From assembly GCF_004337985.1 (NCBI RefSeq), contig NC_043742.1, positions 6,696,641 to 6,760,640 of the forward strand: DNA of 64,000 nucleotides, given 5' to 3'. The notes under the pieces were generated by a model. That model was not told where the DNA came from. It did not search any database and worked only from the letters and a program-made list of their open reading frames with translations. Shown piece by piece: positions 25,912 through 37,263 of the stretch. The DNA comes from Pyricularia pennisetigena (lineage: Eukaryota > Ascomycota > Sordariomycetes > Magnaporthales > Pyriculariaceae). The position numbers and the translations under genes were made by a program. Position 1 is the stretch's first letter; each line of letters starts with the position of its first letter.

Positions 25912-27628
25912 TCTATTCAGCAGACCTCCTTGAGTGGAGAGACTGCGCCGTTTGTTTCCTGCCAGGTTGGTTGAAATAGAAGCGACCGCGAAATATGAGG
26001 GAGCGCGATTTGTAAGGAAGTGAAAAAGGTTTGATGAACTCTGGCTGTTCTTGGCTACTTTTTGCTGATTTCGGGATGTACCGGTCGCATGGGACTGGAC
26101 GTTGAGAGGCGGGCTGGCGTCTTCGATACGGTGGAATAGACGATTTGAGGCGTTCCTGCCATGTACAGATTAGTAAGGGAATTGTATGCGCTAGGTACCC
26201 ACGCAGCTAGGTGGTAGGTAGGCAATAAGCAGGTAGAAGGTAGCTCCGGATTCCAGACATACGCAATTGCAAGAAGCAAAGGAATGCAGGTCCGAGTCGG
26301 GGCCTTGTGGCAAGCTGCGAGTGGAGCTGCAATGAATGCTTTTTGGGTCACTGGGACCTTGTTGCGAAGACAAGAGACTTTGCCTTAACCAAATAAGTAA
26401 AGCTAGAACAACCGAATCCGGCTGCACTTTTTTTTTTTTTTTTTTTTTTTTTTTTGGTCTCCTGATTAAACGGTACCTTACTTGGGGAAACAAAACCTGG
26501 TGTTTTCGGCGCGGAGAGCGCAATGTCGACAGAATAAATGTTCTAGCTCTAGTCTAGTCGTGACTAAGAACCTCTTTAGCGCCCAATGAGGTGATCACGG
26601 ACAGCACGTTCTTGGTGTCGGAATCTGATGCGCAAGGTGGGGGAGGAGGGATAGAATACAGATAGATCAAGGAACGGCAGAAGTGAATCTGCGTGCCAAA
26701 GGACCCAAGGTATTGGGTCCGTACACGACAAAAGAAATAGACTGCACGATGTGAGATGAACGCAGGAATAAATCGTTCATCAGGACTTCGGTCAGTATGA
26801 AGGCAGCAGATAGTTTGAGAGGCGGGGCAATCCTTCGTGATTGCACGGGTTTTTGGGCCCCATCTTGGGCTGTCTGCGTGATCCCTGTTCCGCTACCACC
26901 ACAACAGCGTGCGGGGATCTGCTTGGGAGTGACGACAGGTTGCAGTCAGCTCAGTGACGATGTGCGTAGCCGCCGTCCCGAGAAGGGCTGGGTATCAATT
27001 GAGGGCGTTCGTCAATGCGAATTATCAAATAGTTATGGCATTTATTATAGGCACGACGACATAGCTCATAAGAACCCCGAAACGCACTTCAGGTACATGA
27101 TCTTTTGCAAGCCGTACATGCATGTAATTTGCGAAGGCGATTTTTCTACGTGCATCAAAATATTCACACGTATAGGTACCCTTGGCTTCTCTGAGCCTCC
27201 GAAGCCGTCTCATTGAATTAAGACCCAGTGAAAGTTATTGAGTTTGCGTGGTACGCATCACAGCTAGAGCGCCAATCATCAGTTATTTCTGTACTTAAAA
27301 GATAGCATAATACTACTATTTCTGATCTGCCCATGTCACATTCTATTTCCCTCCCGGTAGAAATACTTTCCTCGACATGTTATTACTCGAAAGAAATGTG
27401 GCTGGCTGATACCTTGTCTAGGCATGCACACCAAGCGTTTGTTGGCACATTATGCGCAAATTGCCGAGGGACAGCAAATCAGACTCTTTTACGTGCGAAC
27501 TCTCACAGGCAAGGGTAGGCATGGCTTCCGAGTCCGGATTAGCAGTCCTATGTACTGCAGTCATTTTCAAGAAGCGCAAAACTTTGGTTACATGATCGAC
27601 AAAACGCCTCCCCTCAGAGTCTGGTATC
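25912..27628. other. Intergenic, ptc1 5' side and vps2 3' flank
   Basis: About 1.7 kb. The part at 25912-26155 is probably additional ptc1 coding or 5' UTR. A 28-nt T run lies at 26428-26455. GGTACC sites are at 26194, 26472 and 27175. The frame at 26797-27216 (139 codons) has no recognisable feature and is not supported as a gene. Confidence 0.5.
26428..26455. repeat. Poly-T run, 28 nt
   Basis: Uninterrupted T on the plus strand, about 500 bp upstream of the ptc1 start as annotated (poly-A on the ptc1 coding strand). Confidence 0.85.
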
Positions 27629-28449
27629 TCATTTTGGCCTAAGGCTATCGAGCCTGGCCTGTAGGTCATCGTCACCGGCACCACCACCAACCGCTTGTGC
27701 AATCCGTGTCTCTGGAACCGTCTCTGATTGCAGCCCTTGTGGTGTCTCTCCAAGCTACATCGCGAATGTCAGTATGTGATACACAACAGGGGCAAGGAGG
27801 CGTAACGTTGGTCTCGCCCAGCAGGAGCACATGAGGACAACATACCGAGTTCTTCAGGTCAACACCGATCTCCTCAAGAACCTGCTCAACTAGCTCATCT
27901 CCCTCCTCTTCGACGCCCACATCCATGGCATCGTCGACGGCGTCGTCCATCAACTCTTGCCTCTGCTCCATTATGTCGTTTTCTCTCTCAAACTCGGCCG
28001 CGATACGCTGCAGAGACGGCAAGTTCATGGTGCGGTTCATGCTTCCCAGCGCCATAGTCGCCCCCTTCATGGCCTGCATCATCTGTTCGTTGGTGCGATG
28101 TGTCTGGAGGCGTAGAGATATTTGCTGCAGCTGGCTGCGCATACCGTAAAACTTCTCAATATACCGCCGCGTCCTTACGAGATCCTTGGCTTGGATTTTG
28201 CATGCTCCCATCTGATTCTTCTGTGCGCTCTGCTTGATCTGCGTGACTAGAGTCTTTTCCTGCTTCTCGAGCTTCACCCTCTGCTGGTCGAGTTCCCGGA
28301 TGGCCTTGTCTAGGAGGCGTTGGTTCTTGCGCAGACGCTCAGCGGGCGTCATGCGCTTGCCGAATGCCCATTCGATGATCTGGAAAACACCTAGGATCAG
28401 AATATGGACCATGAAGCGTAGGGGGTTGGCTTTAGTTACTTGCATTCAT
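27629..28449 (-). CDS. vps2: ESCRT-III subunit Vps2/Did4 (CHMP2A)
   Basis: Vps2 caps Snf7 filaments on endosomes and recruits the Vps4 ATPase during multivesicular-body sorting. Three exons: 28449-28444 (six nt, Met-Asn), 28379-27846 and 27754-27629, totalling 666 nt (221 aa). The first intron has a GC donor (GCAAGT) and a normal TTCCAG acceptor. This gives the family start MNIIEWAFGKRMTPAERLRKNQ. The basic helical core follows (KIQAKDLVRTRRYIEKFYGMRSQL), then an acidic C-terminal half (MDVGVEEEGDELVEQVLEEIG). The second intron (GTATGT) precedes LGETPQGLQ. The MIT-interacting motif LQARLDSLR is at the end. Length matches the family (about 220). It is divergent from fzo1, 811 bp apart. Confidence 0.95.
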
Positions 28450-29260
28450 CTTGGCTAGGTGACGTGACTTGGTTAGGCGGCGGTCTATCAGCAACCTGTC
28501 CGAAAGCGTTGTCGTCTACTAGATTGCGGCGGAATTGAATCGCTTGTACTATTCAGACAGCTATGCATCCAAGTAGTAAGAATTTGTCGTCTGCAATCGC
28601 CAGAGCAGCAGCTGGCTTCGAAGCGATCGACAGCTATGTAGCTACGTAGTCGCGGCAGATCACCAATCAGACAATCGAGTGTACCCAGGCAACAGACATG
28701 CCCGACCCGACCTGACTGGACTGGATGTTGGGGTATCGATATATGGGTGGGGTCTGTCTTTTCCACGCGCGCGCCCTGACCCGCAGACTTGCGTCAGAGT
28801 ACCTTGCCTTGATTGCATTTTGGAACAAGGTGGAGGCTAATTCCGGAAAATCACGTGCTGTCGGAACACAAAGCGGGTCTTTCTAGAATTTGACCCGCCG
28901 CCGGCGTTGGCTTTTTTGGCTGCATCATCGTAATGCTACGTCGGCTGGCCCGTCCTCTACTATTAGCAGTAAATTTGCCCCTGTCATGCAATTCGACCAG
29001 GGACATGGGGAGCTCCATTTTCTGCTTTATGTATTGGCATGCAAAACGTCTCTGGACCAAGATTGTCCGGTAGAGACACTTTCGGAAGAGTCAGCGTATA
29101 ACAAAACAACAAAGATAATAATAACAAAGACGGGGCAAAAAATTTGCTTTTACAGCGGCAGTTCGTTGTCGCCTTAGTTTTTGCATCCCTGTGGCTTATT
29201 CTTGACGCGCTCTGTTCAGATGCAAACCATCTTCACCGCGACTGGACGAAATCGATCACG
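28450..29260. other. Shared divergent promoter of vps2 and fzo1
   Basis: 811 bp between the vps2 and fzo1 starts. No gene is seen. An in-frame ATG at 29144 would add 39 hydrophobic residues to Fzo1, but the downstream ATG at 29261 is the more likely start. No clear TATA box. Confidence 0.55.
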
Positions 29261-32107
29261 ATGAGCCAAGAGTCTACTCCCAGCAGGGACACCACAGGCC
29301 CTACATCAGGTGCGCGATCTAACGGCGAGGGAAGCTCGACGGCCACAAACGAAACGCTATCCTCAGCTCCGTCAGGTCCGCCCTCCTACATGACCGTCGG
29401 CACCGGGTCGACATCCGAGCACGCGCATCGTCTACAAGCCCTCCTTGACAACGATTCTGGATATGGCGGAAGCATTGCTGGCGACGGAGCGCCGCTCACC
29501 GGTGCCTCTGGCGATCATCACCAGGCTCTTGTCGACCCCGACCGTCGAATGCAGGCCGGCGCCATCCACCAGCTTTACTACAACTCACATCGCGTAGCCC
29601 TGGCTAGATCCATCAACCTCGCCATCCAACTACTGAAAGGTCTCCGGGAGATGAACGCAAAGTGGCCAGCACATTATCCGTCGGTTCAAGGCATAGATAC
29701 CCCAACGTCTCCTCGGCCGGGAAATCTGCGTCACTCATTTTCGTCCGTTGGAGAATTCGCTGCATCTGCCACGGCGGCCAGCCACCCTCGGGAGCTCAGG
29801 CGGTCTCTGACGTCGGTGGAGGATATCGGTGGCCAGGATGCCGAGTCGAGCAAGGCCGCAGAGCGCCGACAGGCCGCCGCCGAGCCTCGGCTTGTCTCAC
29901 CGCAAATCTCGAGAGAATTCTCCATCTTGAAGCTGGACCTCAAACTGGGCTCGTTACATCAGACTGAGCTGGTTCACTCCCTGGAGAAAGGCTCGGTTGC
30001 CTCCTTGTTGGACGGAAAGATCGGCTCCAGCATCAAGCACCTTCAGTCATTAAGGGAGCGTATCGAGGATACCTCGAGTAAAGTATTGGTTACGGGAGAT
30101 CTGAACGCAGGGAAGTCGGCATTCTGCAATGCACTGCTTCGAAGGAAGATTCTGCCTGAAGATCAACAGCCATGCACAAGCATCTTCTGCGAGGTTCTTG
30201 ATGCCAGGGAAAACAGCGGCCTGGAAGAGGTGCATGCCGTGCATAAGGAAGCCATCTACGACAGGAACGACGAGTCTACATATGACGTCTATTCGTTGTC
30301 TGATTTGGAAAAGATCGTTATCGACAACGAGACATATCTACAATGCAAGGTCTACGTCAAAGACGTGCGGACTATCGATGAATCGCTGTTGAACAACGGG
30401 GTTGTCGACATCGCGCTGATCGATGCCCCTGGACTGAACTCGGAGATGACAAAGACAACAGCCGTGTTTGCTCGCCAAGAAGAGATTGATGTCGTTGTTT
30501 TTGTCGTGTCTGCCGCCAATCACTTCACAATCTCGGCGCAGGACTTCATTTCAGTGGCAGCGGCTGAGAAGGCCTATCTCTTCATCGTTGTCAACCAGTT
30601 CGACAATATCAGAGACAAAGAGAGGTGTCAAAAAATGATTCTGGACCGCGTGAAAATGATGAGCCCAAGGACATATAAAGAGGCCTCAGAGTTGGTCCAT
30701 TTCGTCTCCAGCAACGCAGTTCCCGTGGCGCCACCACCTCCCCCTCCTGGCAGCAGTGGAGGTAGCGGCAGCTCAAGCGGCGGCGGCGGCGGTGGCGATG
30801 GCGATGATGATCCGAGCGATGAGGATTTGAAAGGAAAAGGAAAGGGCAAAGACAAGGAGAAGATTCGAGACTTTGAGAACCTGGAACAGTCACTGAGAAG
30901 ATTTGTGCTGGAGAAACGGTCCAGGTCCAAGCTGGCACCCGCCAAGAACTACCTATTGAACATCCTTGCCGATATCAACGCTTTGGCTCAGGCCAACGTC
31001 GAAGTGGCGCAGTCAGAACTAGACAGGGTGAACGAGGAGCTGGCTGAGATCGAGCCCATGCTCGAGTCCGGCAGAAAGGCAAGCTCGCAGGTGGATGAGC
31101 AGATGGACAAGTCGATCGAGCAAACATGCTCGGAAGTTTACGAGCATACAAGGTCAACCCTCGGCTTCACAATCCAGAATATTGGTGACGCCGACCTCGG
31201 CGTCCATTATCCTGGAATCTGGGGCTCCTTCGACTATGCAGAACAGCTGAAAGAAGCAATGCTTGCCCAAATATCAGATGCCGTTGCCGCGTGTGAAGAT
31301 CACGCCCGAGCAAGAACCGTCAGTGGTGTGAACACAATCAAGCAACTAGGCCTGCTGCATCTGGGAGACGAGTACGCAGACCTCAGCTTCCGCCCAGATG
31401 TCATGTTCCGCCGCAAGAAGGATGTTCTCGCGCGGCAAGCTGATATACCCACCGAAATCTGGGACTTTATCGATTGGAACACACTCATTCGTCGCCAGGA
31501 GAAGGTTGCTGGTACTGGCATGGCTCTGACGGTGGCCACAGCAGTTGGAGGTCAGCTTGTTGTTGGTTATGGCTGGATGGATCATGCGTTGAGGGCGGCT
31601 CGAGTACTTGGCAATGACAATTTAAGACGATTGATTATCCCCGGAATTGTTGTGGCTGGTAAGACAAGCATCCTTTTTTTTTTTTTTTTTCTTTTTTTCT
31701 TTTTTTTCTCCCTGAATCCACCATCTATCATGATATTTTGCAGATAAATACTGACGATCTCGATAGCCCTGGCCGCTTCCGCCTTCGTTTTGAACTCGAT
31801 TCCCCAATCCCTCCCCCATCGTCTATCTGCCAAAGTATCTTCACACCTGGCAGCAACCGATTACGTGCACCTAAACTCTGCTCGTATCTCTGGTTCTGTA
31901 CGCAAGGTGCTGCGTATCCCGGCCGATTCTGTTCGCGTCGGCCTTCGCCGCTCGGTCGAGCAGCTTGGCACTCGACGGGACGAGACTTTACGCATCAGCG
32001 CGGAGAGCGCCGTCGCCCTCAAATATTTCAGCAACTTGGTCCGGGACAGCGCCAAGCATCGCGCAACTGTTGACGAGGTGGACTTGGAGGCTCATGGCGC
32101 TGCGTGA
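29261..32107 (+). CDS. fzo1: Mitofusin, transmembrane GTPase Fzo1
   Basis: A dynamin-like GTPase of the mitochondrial outer membrane that drives outer-membrane fusion. Two exons, 29261-31658 and 31767-32107, give 912 aa in frame. GTPase motifs are visible: G1 GDLNAGKSAFCNALL (about 281-295), G3 DAPGLNSE (about 387), and G4 NQFD (about 444). Between the GTPase core and the first long helix is a low-complexity insertion of about 45 residues (489-533). Helical repeats follow (AQANVEVAQSELDRVNEEL). Two hydrophobic segments, about 756-775 and 792-812 (IIPGIVVAALAASAFVLNS), form the membrane anchor. The intron splits this second segment. The C-terminal part is the second heptad-repeat region ending HGAA. 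The 108-nt intron carries an almost pure pyrimidine tract of about 40 nt after the donor. The stop is 976 bp from the convergent tom22 gene. Confidence 0.95.
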
Positions 32108-33083
32108 GAAGACTGATCCTTGTCATATGTCGCCTCTACATGAAATTTCTTTTCAGCACTTGACAAAGATAAAAAGGCGTTTGAAAGGATGGTATGAACG
32201 GTTTTGCTAATTGACATGATTCCTCTGAATTTGGAAACAAAACAAGGCAGGTGACCAGGAACTTTTCTGGTGTCACGAGTAGCGAAATTATCAAGCGATG
32301 GATTACCCATACTCCTCTCAGTTCCTACAGCACTTTCGTCCTCCACAAGTTGACTTGTGCAGGCAGGGTGTATATAAGCTCGGCTGGCTAGGCCATGGAC
32401 AACGTATACAGATAAAGACAGATATATATTATGTAATCAACTTTATTCAACGATTATAATAGCACTGCTACATGAGCTTTTCCTGCTGAATGTGAGGCTG
32501 TCGGATATGCCTGCTATTCGTGACACTACCGACAAGGTGGTAACAGGCAGCACAGGTCTATATTCGTGAAGGGAAATGCTAACGTTATTATGGTACAGAA
32601 TGAATATCGTACAGGCAATACACACAGGGGGTTTTGGTTTCCCGTATTAAAAAGTAGAAAATGTTGAGGTTGGACAAGGTGCTCCTCCATCGAGGGCGTT
32701 GTGCCATTTGCCCGAGTAACCCAAGTGTAGGCCCGCGTGTGTGGCTGTAGTCCGCTGAGCATTGAACTGCCGGCATCAAACCGCGCGCAATGATTCGAGA
32801 CATTTCGCATCCGGAGGGGTCTCTTTGTTTCGATGATTGCGTATCGTTTCGGGACATTGTGGCCTCGAACCGTGCGCCTTGGTCTTATAAAGTTTTGAGG
32901 CCCCAGGGCAAGACTGCTGCTTTTGGTTGTATGACGTTCCCAGCACCGACGAGCCAGGGAATTGTCAGGTCGACATCACTTCCGTCCTTTCCAGCCACCC
33001 CTTTCTCAAACCACCAACATCAACTCTCATTTTTTCCACATCCTTTCTCTTTTCTTCTTCGCTTTGTTTTTTCTTTTTTTCTT
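32108..33083. other. Convergent 3' flanks of fzo1 and tom22
   Basis: About 0.98 kb between two convergent genes. A T/C-rich stretch at about 33030-33085 lies just past the tom22 stop. Overlapping small frames at 32443-32857 on the minus strand show no recognisable feature. Confidence 0.55.
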
Positions 33084-33725
33084 TTACAAGGAAGGCTTGG
33101 CAGAAACGCTACCCACGCCTCCACCGAGGGCGGACTCGAGCTGGTCGAGCGAGTTGATGTCGCCGCCGGCGGGGGCGCCGGCAGTGAGGAGCTCGCCGCC
33201 CTGCTCGCGCATGCGCTGCTCCTGCTCCATGGCAATCATTCCCTGCTCCTCGCTCCACAGCAGGGCAAATGGGATGCCGAAGAGCATGGCGCTGACCGAG
33301 ATGTGCCAGGCGCTCCGGCCGAGGAAGGCAGCCGTGGTGCGGAAGATGTTGGTCGTGCCCATCCACTTGCCATAGATCCAGCCGCGCGTCGTCGGCGGCA
33401 CAATGTCGCGAAGCGCGTAGATGCGGTCGCTAAAAGTTTCTCCCGATACGTCGTAGTCCGAGTCTGTTGAGATTTCAGAGTCTGGTGAGGGAGGTGGTTT
33501 TGTTCGTCAGTACGGGAGGCGTTGGGAGTCTTGTTTTCCATTGTTTGTTTTTCTCTGGGGTGGGTTCAAAAAGGCAATCTTTGTGAAGGCCTTGACTATA
33601 CTGAGAGACGCTCCGTTGGGGGAAGAGCTTTTGCACCTACCGGTATCTGTAAAGTCGTCATCCTCATCATGGCCAGGCTGGGTCTTGAGGAATTCCTCGT
33701 CGACGACCTCTGTGAGCTGGACCAT
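33084..33725 (-). CDS. tom22: Mitochondrial import receptor subunit Tom22
   Basis: Central receptor and organiser of the TOM complex in the outer mitochondrial membrane. Two exons, 33725-33641 and 33481-33084, sum to 483 nt (160 aa) with a GTAGGT...ACCAG intron. The N-terminal cytosolic part is strongly acidic (EDDDFTDTD, STDSDYD), as expected for presequence binding. The conserved block RIYALRDIVPPTTRG precedes the membrane helix. The single transmembrane segment is about residues 84-104 (RSAWHISVSAMLFGIPFALLW), with Pro in the middle as in other Tom22 proteins. A short intermembrane-space tail is rich in Gly/Glu/Gln. Length and layout match Neurospora and yeast Tom22 (about 150). Confidence 0.95.
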
Positions 33726-34219
33726 TGTAACTGACTAAGGGAGAGTAAAGAACACGCAAGGAAGGTAGGAATGGAAAAGGAGTGCTCCGAGAGGCGGCGA
33801 TAATGTGCTCTTTTTGGTATTACAAGATGGGTTTTGTTTGTCTTGGGTGTGTTGGCAGTTGATGCTAACGAATGCTGGATGGGAAAGCTTGCAACTTTTT
33901 CACGTCAATCCAATCAATCTGCCTGGCGCATTATTCCTTTTCCCTGGTCCCGACAGGGATCAATTGCAGGCTATGTGGGGCCTTGACCGGGTTGAGCGGC
34001 TAGCTTACGTAGGTACCTACCCTGTACGATGTGTGTCGTTAACTCTCAATATTGGTTGTATTAGTTGAACAAGGGATTGAGTCGTACAAACTTTCTGTGT
34101 GTGAGAGACAAAATGTTTGATTAATTACAATAAGTATTTACTAACGCTAACTAGGCTGATGTTGCGCTTTCACAAGACAACCACCAAGGGCTACTCGTCA
34201 TCTGATAAACTATTCATAC
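33726..34219. other. Intergenic, tom22 promoter and nha1 3' flank
   Basis: 494 bp. It contains a 12-bp perfect palindrome GTAGGTACCTAC at 34009-34020. No gene is seen. Confidence 0.55.
34009..34020. repeat. 12-bp perfect palindrome GTAGGTACCTAC
   Basis: Reads identically on both strands. It lies about 285 bp upstream of the tom22 start and contains the AGGTACCT octamer that recurs between genes in this window. Confidence 0.6.
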
Positions 34220-37200
34220 TCATTTGTTGCCTCTGGTAGGCTCGGCGAACCGGATTCCTCGTCTGGCAGAGGGTTCCCTCGGTAAGCCATCCTCGTCGTC
34301 GCTGTCCGCCTCAGCCACCTGATCACTGGGGCCTATTCCCAGCGCAGCTTCGCGTCTGCGCCTTTCTGCTGGCGTCTCTGTGTTGTCATTGATAATATCC
34401 TCCGACTCCATGTGTTTCAGCACCGACAACCTTCGTCTTCGCTCGGCAGCTGTCTCACCGTCTTGGTCTCGGTCTCCACTTCGTGATGCAGCCTCTGCTT
34501 CTGTCGGTTTAGACGGCTGTGAGGTGAACCGGCTCCTTCCGACGTCGCGGGGACTGTCGCCAGCCTTCGGTGAGTCTTCCGGACGCCGTTCCTGGTTCGC
34601 CAAGGCCTTTACCGCTACCGAGGCCGACGACTGGTCCACGACCTCACGGCGGGTGCTCTTGTCCAGCTTGCGCATTTCCCTGATGAAGTCTTCCTTGGTC
34701 ATGCGCTGACCAACGCCACCGATTTTGAAGCGGATGTTCCTGTCATCTTCCTCATCCGCCTCCTCAGCCGCCGAACTCTTTTTCCTTGACCTTTGTGTAG
34801 GTTTGGGGTTGCTGCTAGATGGTGCTCCATCTGCCTGAGGGACGTTGTCGTTTGCATTTTCGGCACTCGCACCCTTTTGCTTGGATCCGATACCCATTTT
34901 CTTCAAACCTTGCGACACCAGGTCACCACCTTCCTTCTCTGGCTTCCCTGACGGCAGCTCGTACTTCTTCAGCACTTCGCCATCCTCATCCTCAACGATG
35001 ATCTAGAAAATGAGGGCATTGTCAGTAAATATGGCCATATTCGCAGCATTGTCTCCAAGGTGGAAAACTTACGGTATTTCCAAATTGATACGCACGCGCA
35101 GGAGCGTGCTTCTTTGTTTTTTCTTTGCCCCTGTTACGCTTCTGGATCTCCCCCTCTTTCCAGTCACCCAGCTTCTTCTTTATTGCGTCGTATGACCAGC
35201 CAGATGCTGCCTCTTGCCCATCACCACCTACAGGTGGCTGAGGTACGACTTCCTGGGGTTGTGGGTCAAGCGCAATAACGTCTCCATCCATGTTCTCAAT
35301 TACTAGGTGGTCTCCCTCGCTATAGAGGCGCACTGCAGATTCCTGGCGGCCTCTTTCGTTTTCCTGTCCGCCGTGTCCTGATCCGGGACGAGTCTCTGTC
35401 TTTTGCGAGTCGTTCTCAGAATGGCCACCATTCTGGCCCCCAACATGGGTACGCTCCGAGGAGTTGTTGTCTGAAGGCGAGGCCCTAGAATCCTCCTGTG
35501 TCTCTGGTGCATTGGGCGTGTCGCTTTCGGTGCGCCGCGGGAAGATTGCGGACTCTGAGATTGGCCCGCCCGGCCCGATTCCGTCGTCCCACCTCTTTCT
35601 ACTGCTGCGCCTCTTTCTTCCGGTTGACAAGGCACGCCGTGGCTGCCTGCCGGAGTCATCCTTCTCGTCATCTCTCACGCGACGCAAGAAGTTTCCAGGG
35701 AACCCAATTGGGGGTAGAGTTCCGGGCGGATACTCGGGCATCTTTGGCTCATCAGTATCCGTATCCGACATGGTTCTGGCCTGCGACCTGGACTGTGACG
35801 TGATTCTAGGCAGCCTGTTCATCCACGACGGCCCATCTTCCGGCGCTGTGGTGTATGACATGGTCAACGTTAACGTGTTGATGTGCTTGCCCAGCGTGAA
35901 GACGGCAACGGAAGATCCATGGACAAGTATGGAGGTAACCACAAGGAAGGCTACGATGGGCCACACGAGCGTGATGAGAGTGAAATGTGGGGAACCTGGA
36001 GGTGGTAACTCAGATAGCGGCACAGGCGTTTCCGACTCAAGTTCGGCTCGAGCTAGAATGGCGACGAAGATGGCACCGACACCGATGGGACCGAAGTGAC
36101 CGGCAAACAGAGCCTCTCGCCATGTTTTTATGTCGGGTATCAGCGGTTTTAATGCCATCATGATGGGAATTCGGCGGAAAAGAAGGACGAAAATGGCGAT
36201 CACAACCAGCCTCCACGCGTCAAGGCCTAGATCGGCATTGTTGAACATTTCCCAGGGGATGATCGTGCCGAAGTAAACGAAGTATGTAAGACTGATTGAG
36301 GTTCGTAGGGTCAGTCACATGATTGCGCCCTCAAAGCGACGCCATATATCAAACTTACTTGAGTAACAGGTCGATAACGTTGGAGACATGGGACTCCTCG
36401 GTCTTTTGGCCGAACCAACCATCGTTAGAGAAACCCACCCCGGCAGCGAAGCCAACAAGAAGATCGTCAATACCCAGGATGCTGCCTGAGCCTGCGCAAA
36501 AGAGGGCAAGAACGAAATAGAAGACCAAGAAGCTCTCACGATCAATGAGATCGTGTTTCTCGGCGTACTTGATCCCGTGACGAGCAAGATAACCGATTAT
36601 GAAGCCATAGAGGGCGCCGAAAACACACTCGTAGAGGATGGTGAAGACAAACCAGTGAAACGTCACGTCCTTGGCGTTCATGTGGTCCTGAATCAGGTAT
36701 AATGCCAGGTATACAAATGGAAAGGCCATGCCATCATTGCATCCTGACTCGGCTGAGAGTAGATCCCGCAGATGCTTGGGTACCCTTTTCGCGAACTTTC
36801 CCTTGCCGACAACCGAAGAAGCCAGGACAGGATCAGTGGCAGTCACGCATGCTGCAATGACCAGGCTCTCTAGCCATGACAGGGGAGTTATCATCCACCA
36901 GATGACCAAGCTGGTGATCAACCAGCCAAAGGCCATGACAGGCACCAAGAGGAAAATAACCGACTTCCAATGCCGCTCCATGTAAAATTTGGGCAATTCG
37001 ACGCCAACAGCAAAACACTGAACCACGAGTACTATCCGTGAGAACTCAATGGTGACGATGTCGACGTTTCCCCATGATTGCGGGTTGATGAGGTTAGCAG
37101 CGTGAGGGCCAAATATGAGGCCGCAGAGTGTCGCAACTGTCGCTTCACCAATGTACATGCGCTCCTTGATGACGGAGGAGCATAGCATAAAAAGGGAGGT

Positions 37201-37263
37201 GAAGCCACCCAAGATGATGTACACCAGATGTGGCTTGGTGATGGAGAGATGTTCCCACGCCAT
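34220..37263 (-). CDS. nha1: Plasma-membrane Na+(K+)/H+ antiporter, Nha1/Sod2 family
   Basis: Exports Na+ or K+ in exchange for protons, giving salt tolerance and pH/K+ homeostasis. Three exons: 37263-36359, 36291-35073 and 35002-34220, totalling 2907 nt (968 aa). The membrane part is residues ~10-430 with about 12 hydrophobic segments. Core motifs are present: ATDPVLASS at 142-150 (the TDP of the unwound helix), ESGCNDG at 172-178 (ion-binding Asn176-Asp177), and GSILGIDDLLVGFAAGVGFS. The first intron splits LLLN|LTYFVYFG. About 530 residues of hydrophilic cytosolic tail follow, acidic and Ser/Arg-rich. It includes an RLYSEGDHLVIENMDGDVIALD segment that fungal family members share, a conserved IIVEDEDGE at the second exon junction, and two similar AERRRR units near the end. 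The family call is firm. Confidence 0.95.

Noticed and set aside
26797..27216. 139-codon frame between ptc1 and vps2
   Set aside because: No domain, signal or splice features; codon use unlike neighbours. Considered as a small secreted protein, but no signal peptide is visible.
27672..28445. Vps2 starting at the ATG at 28445 and reading through the first intron
   Set aside because: Gives an N-terminus (MQVTKANPLRF) foreign to the family, whereas splicing from 28449 gives the conserved MNIIEWAFGKRM.
29144..29260. Upstream in-frame ATG extending Fzo1 by 39 residues
   Set aside because: The added stretch is hydrophobic and unlike mitofusin N-termini; the ATG at 29261 leads directly into the usual Ser/Thr-rich start.
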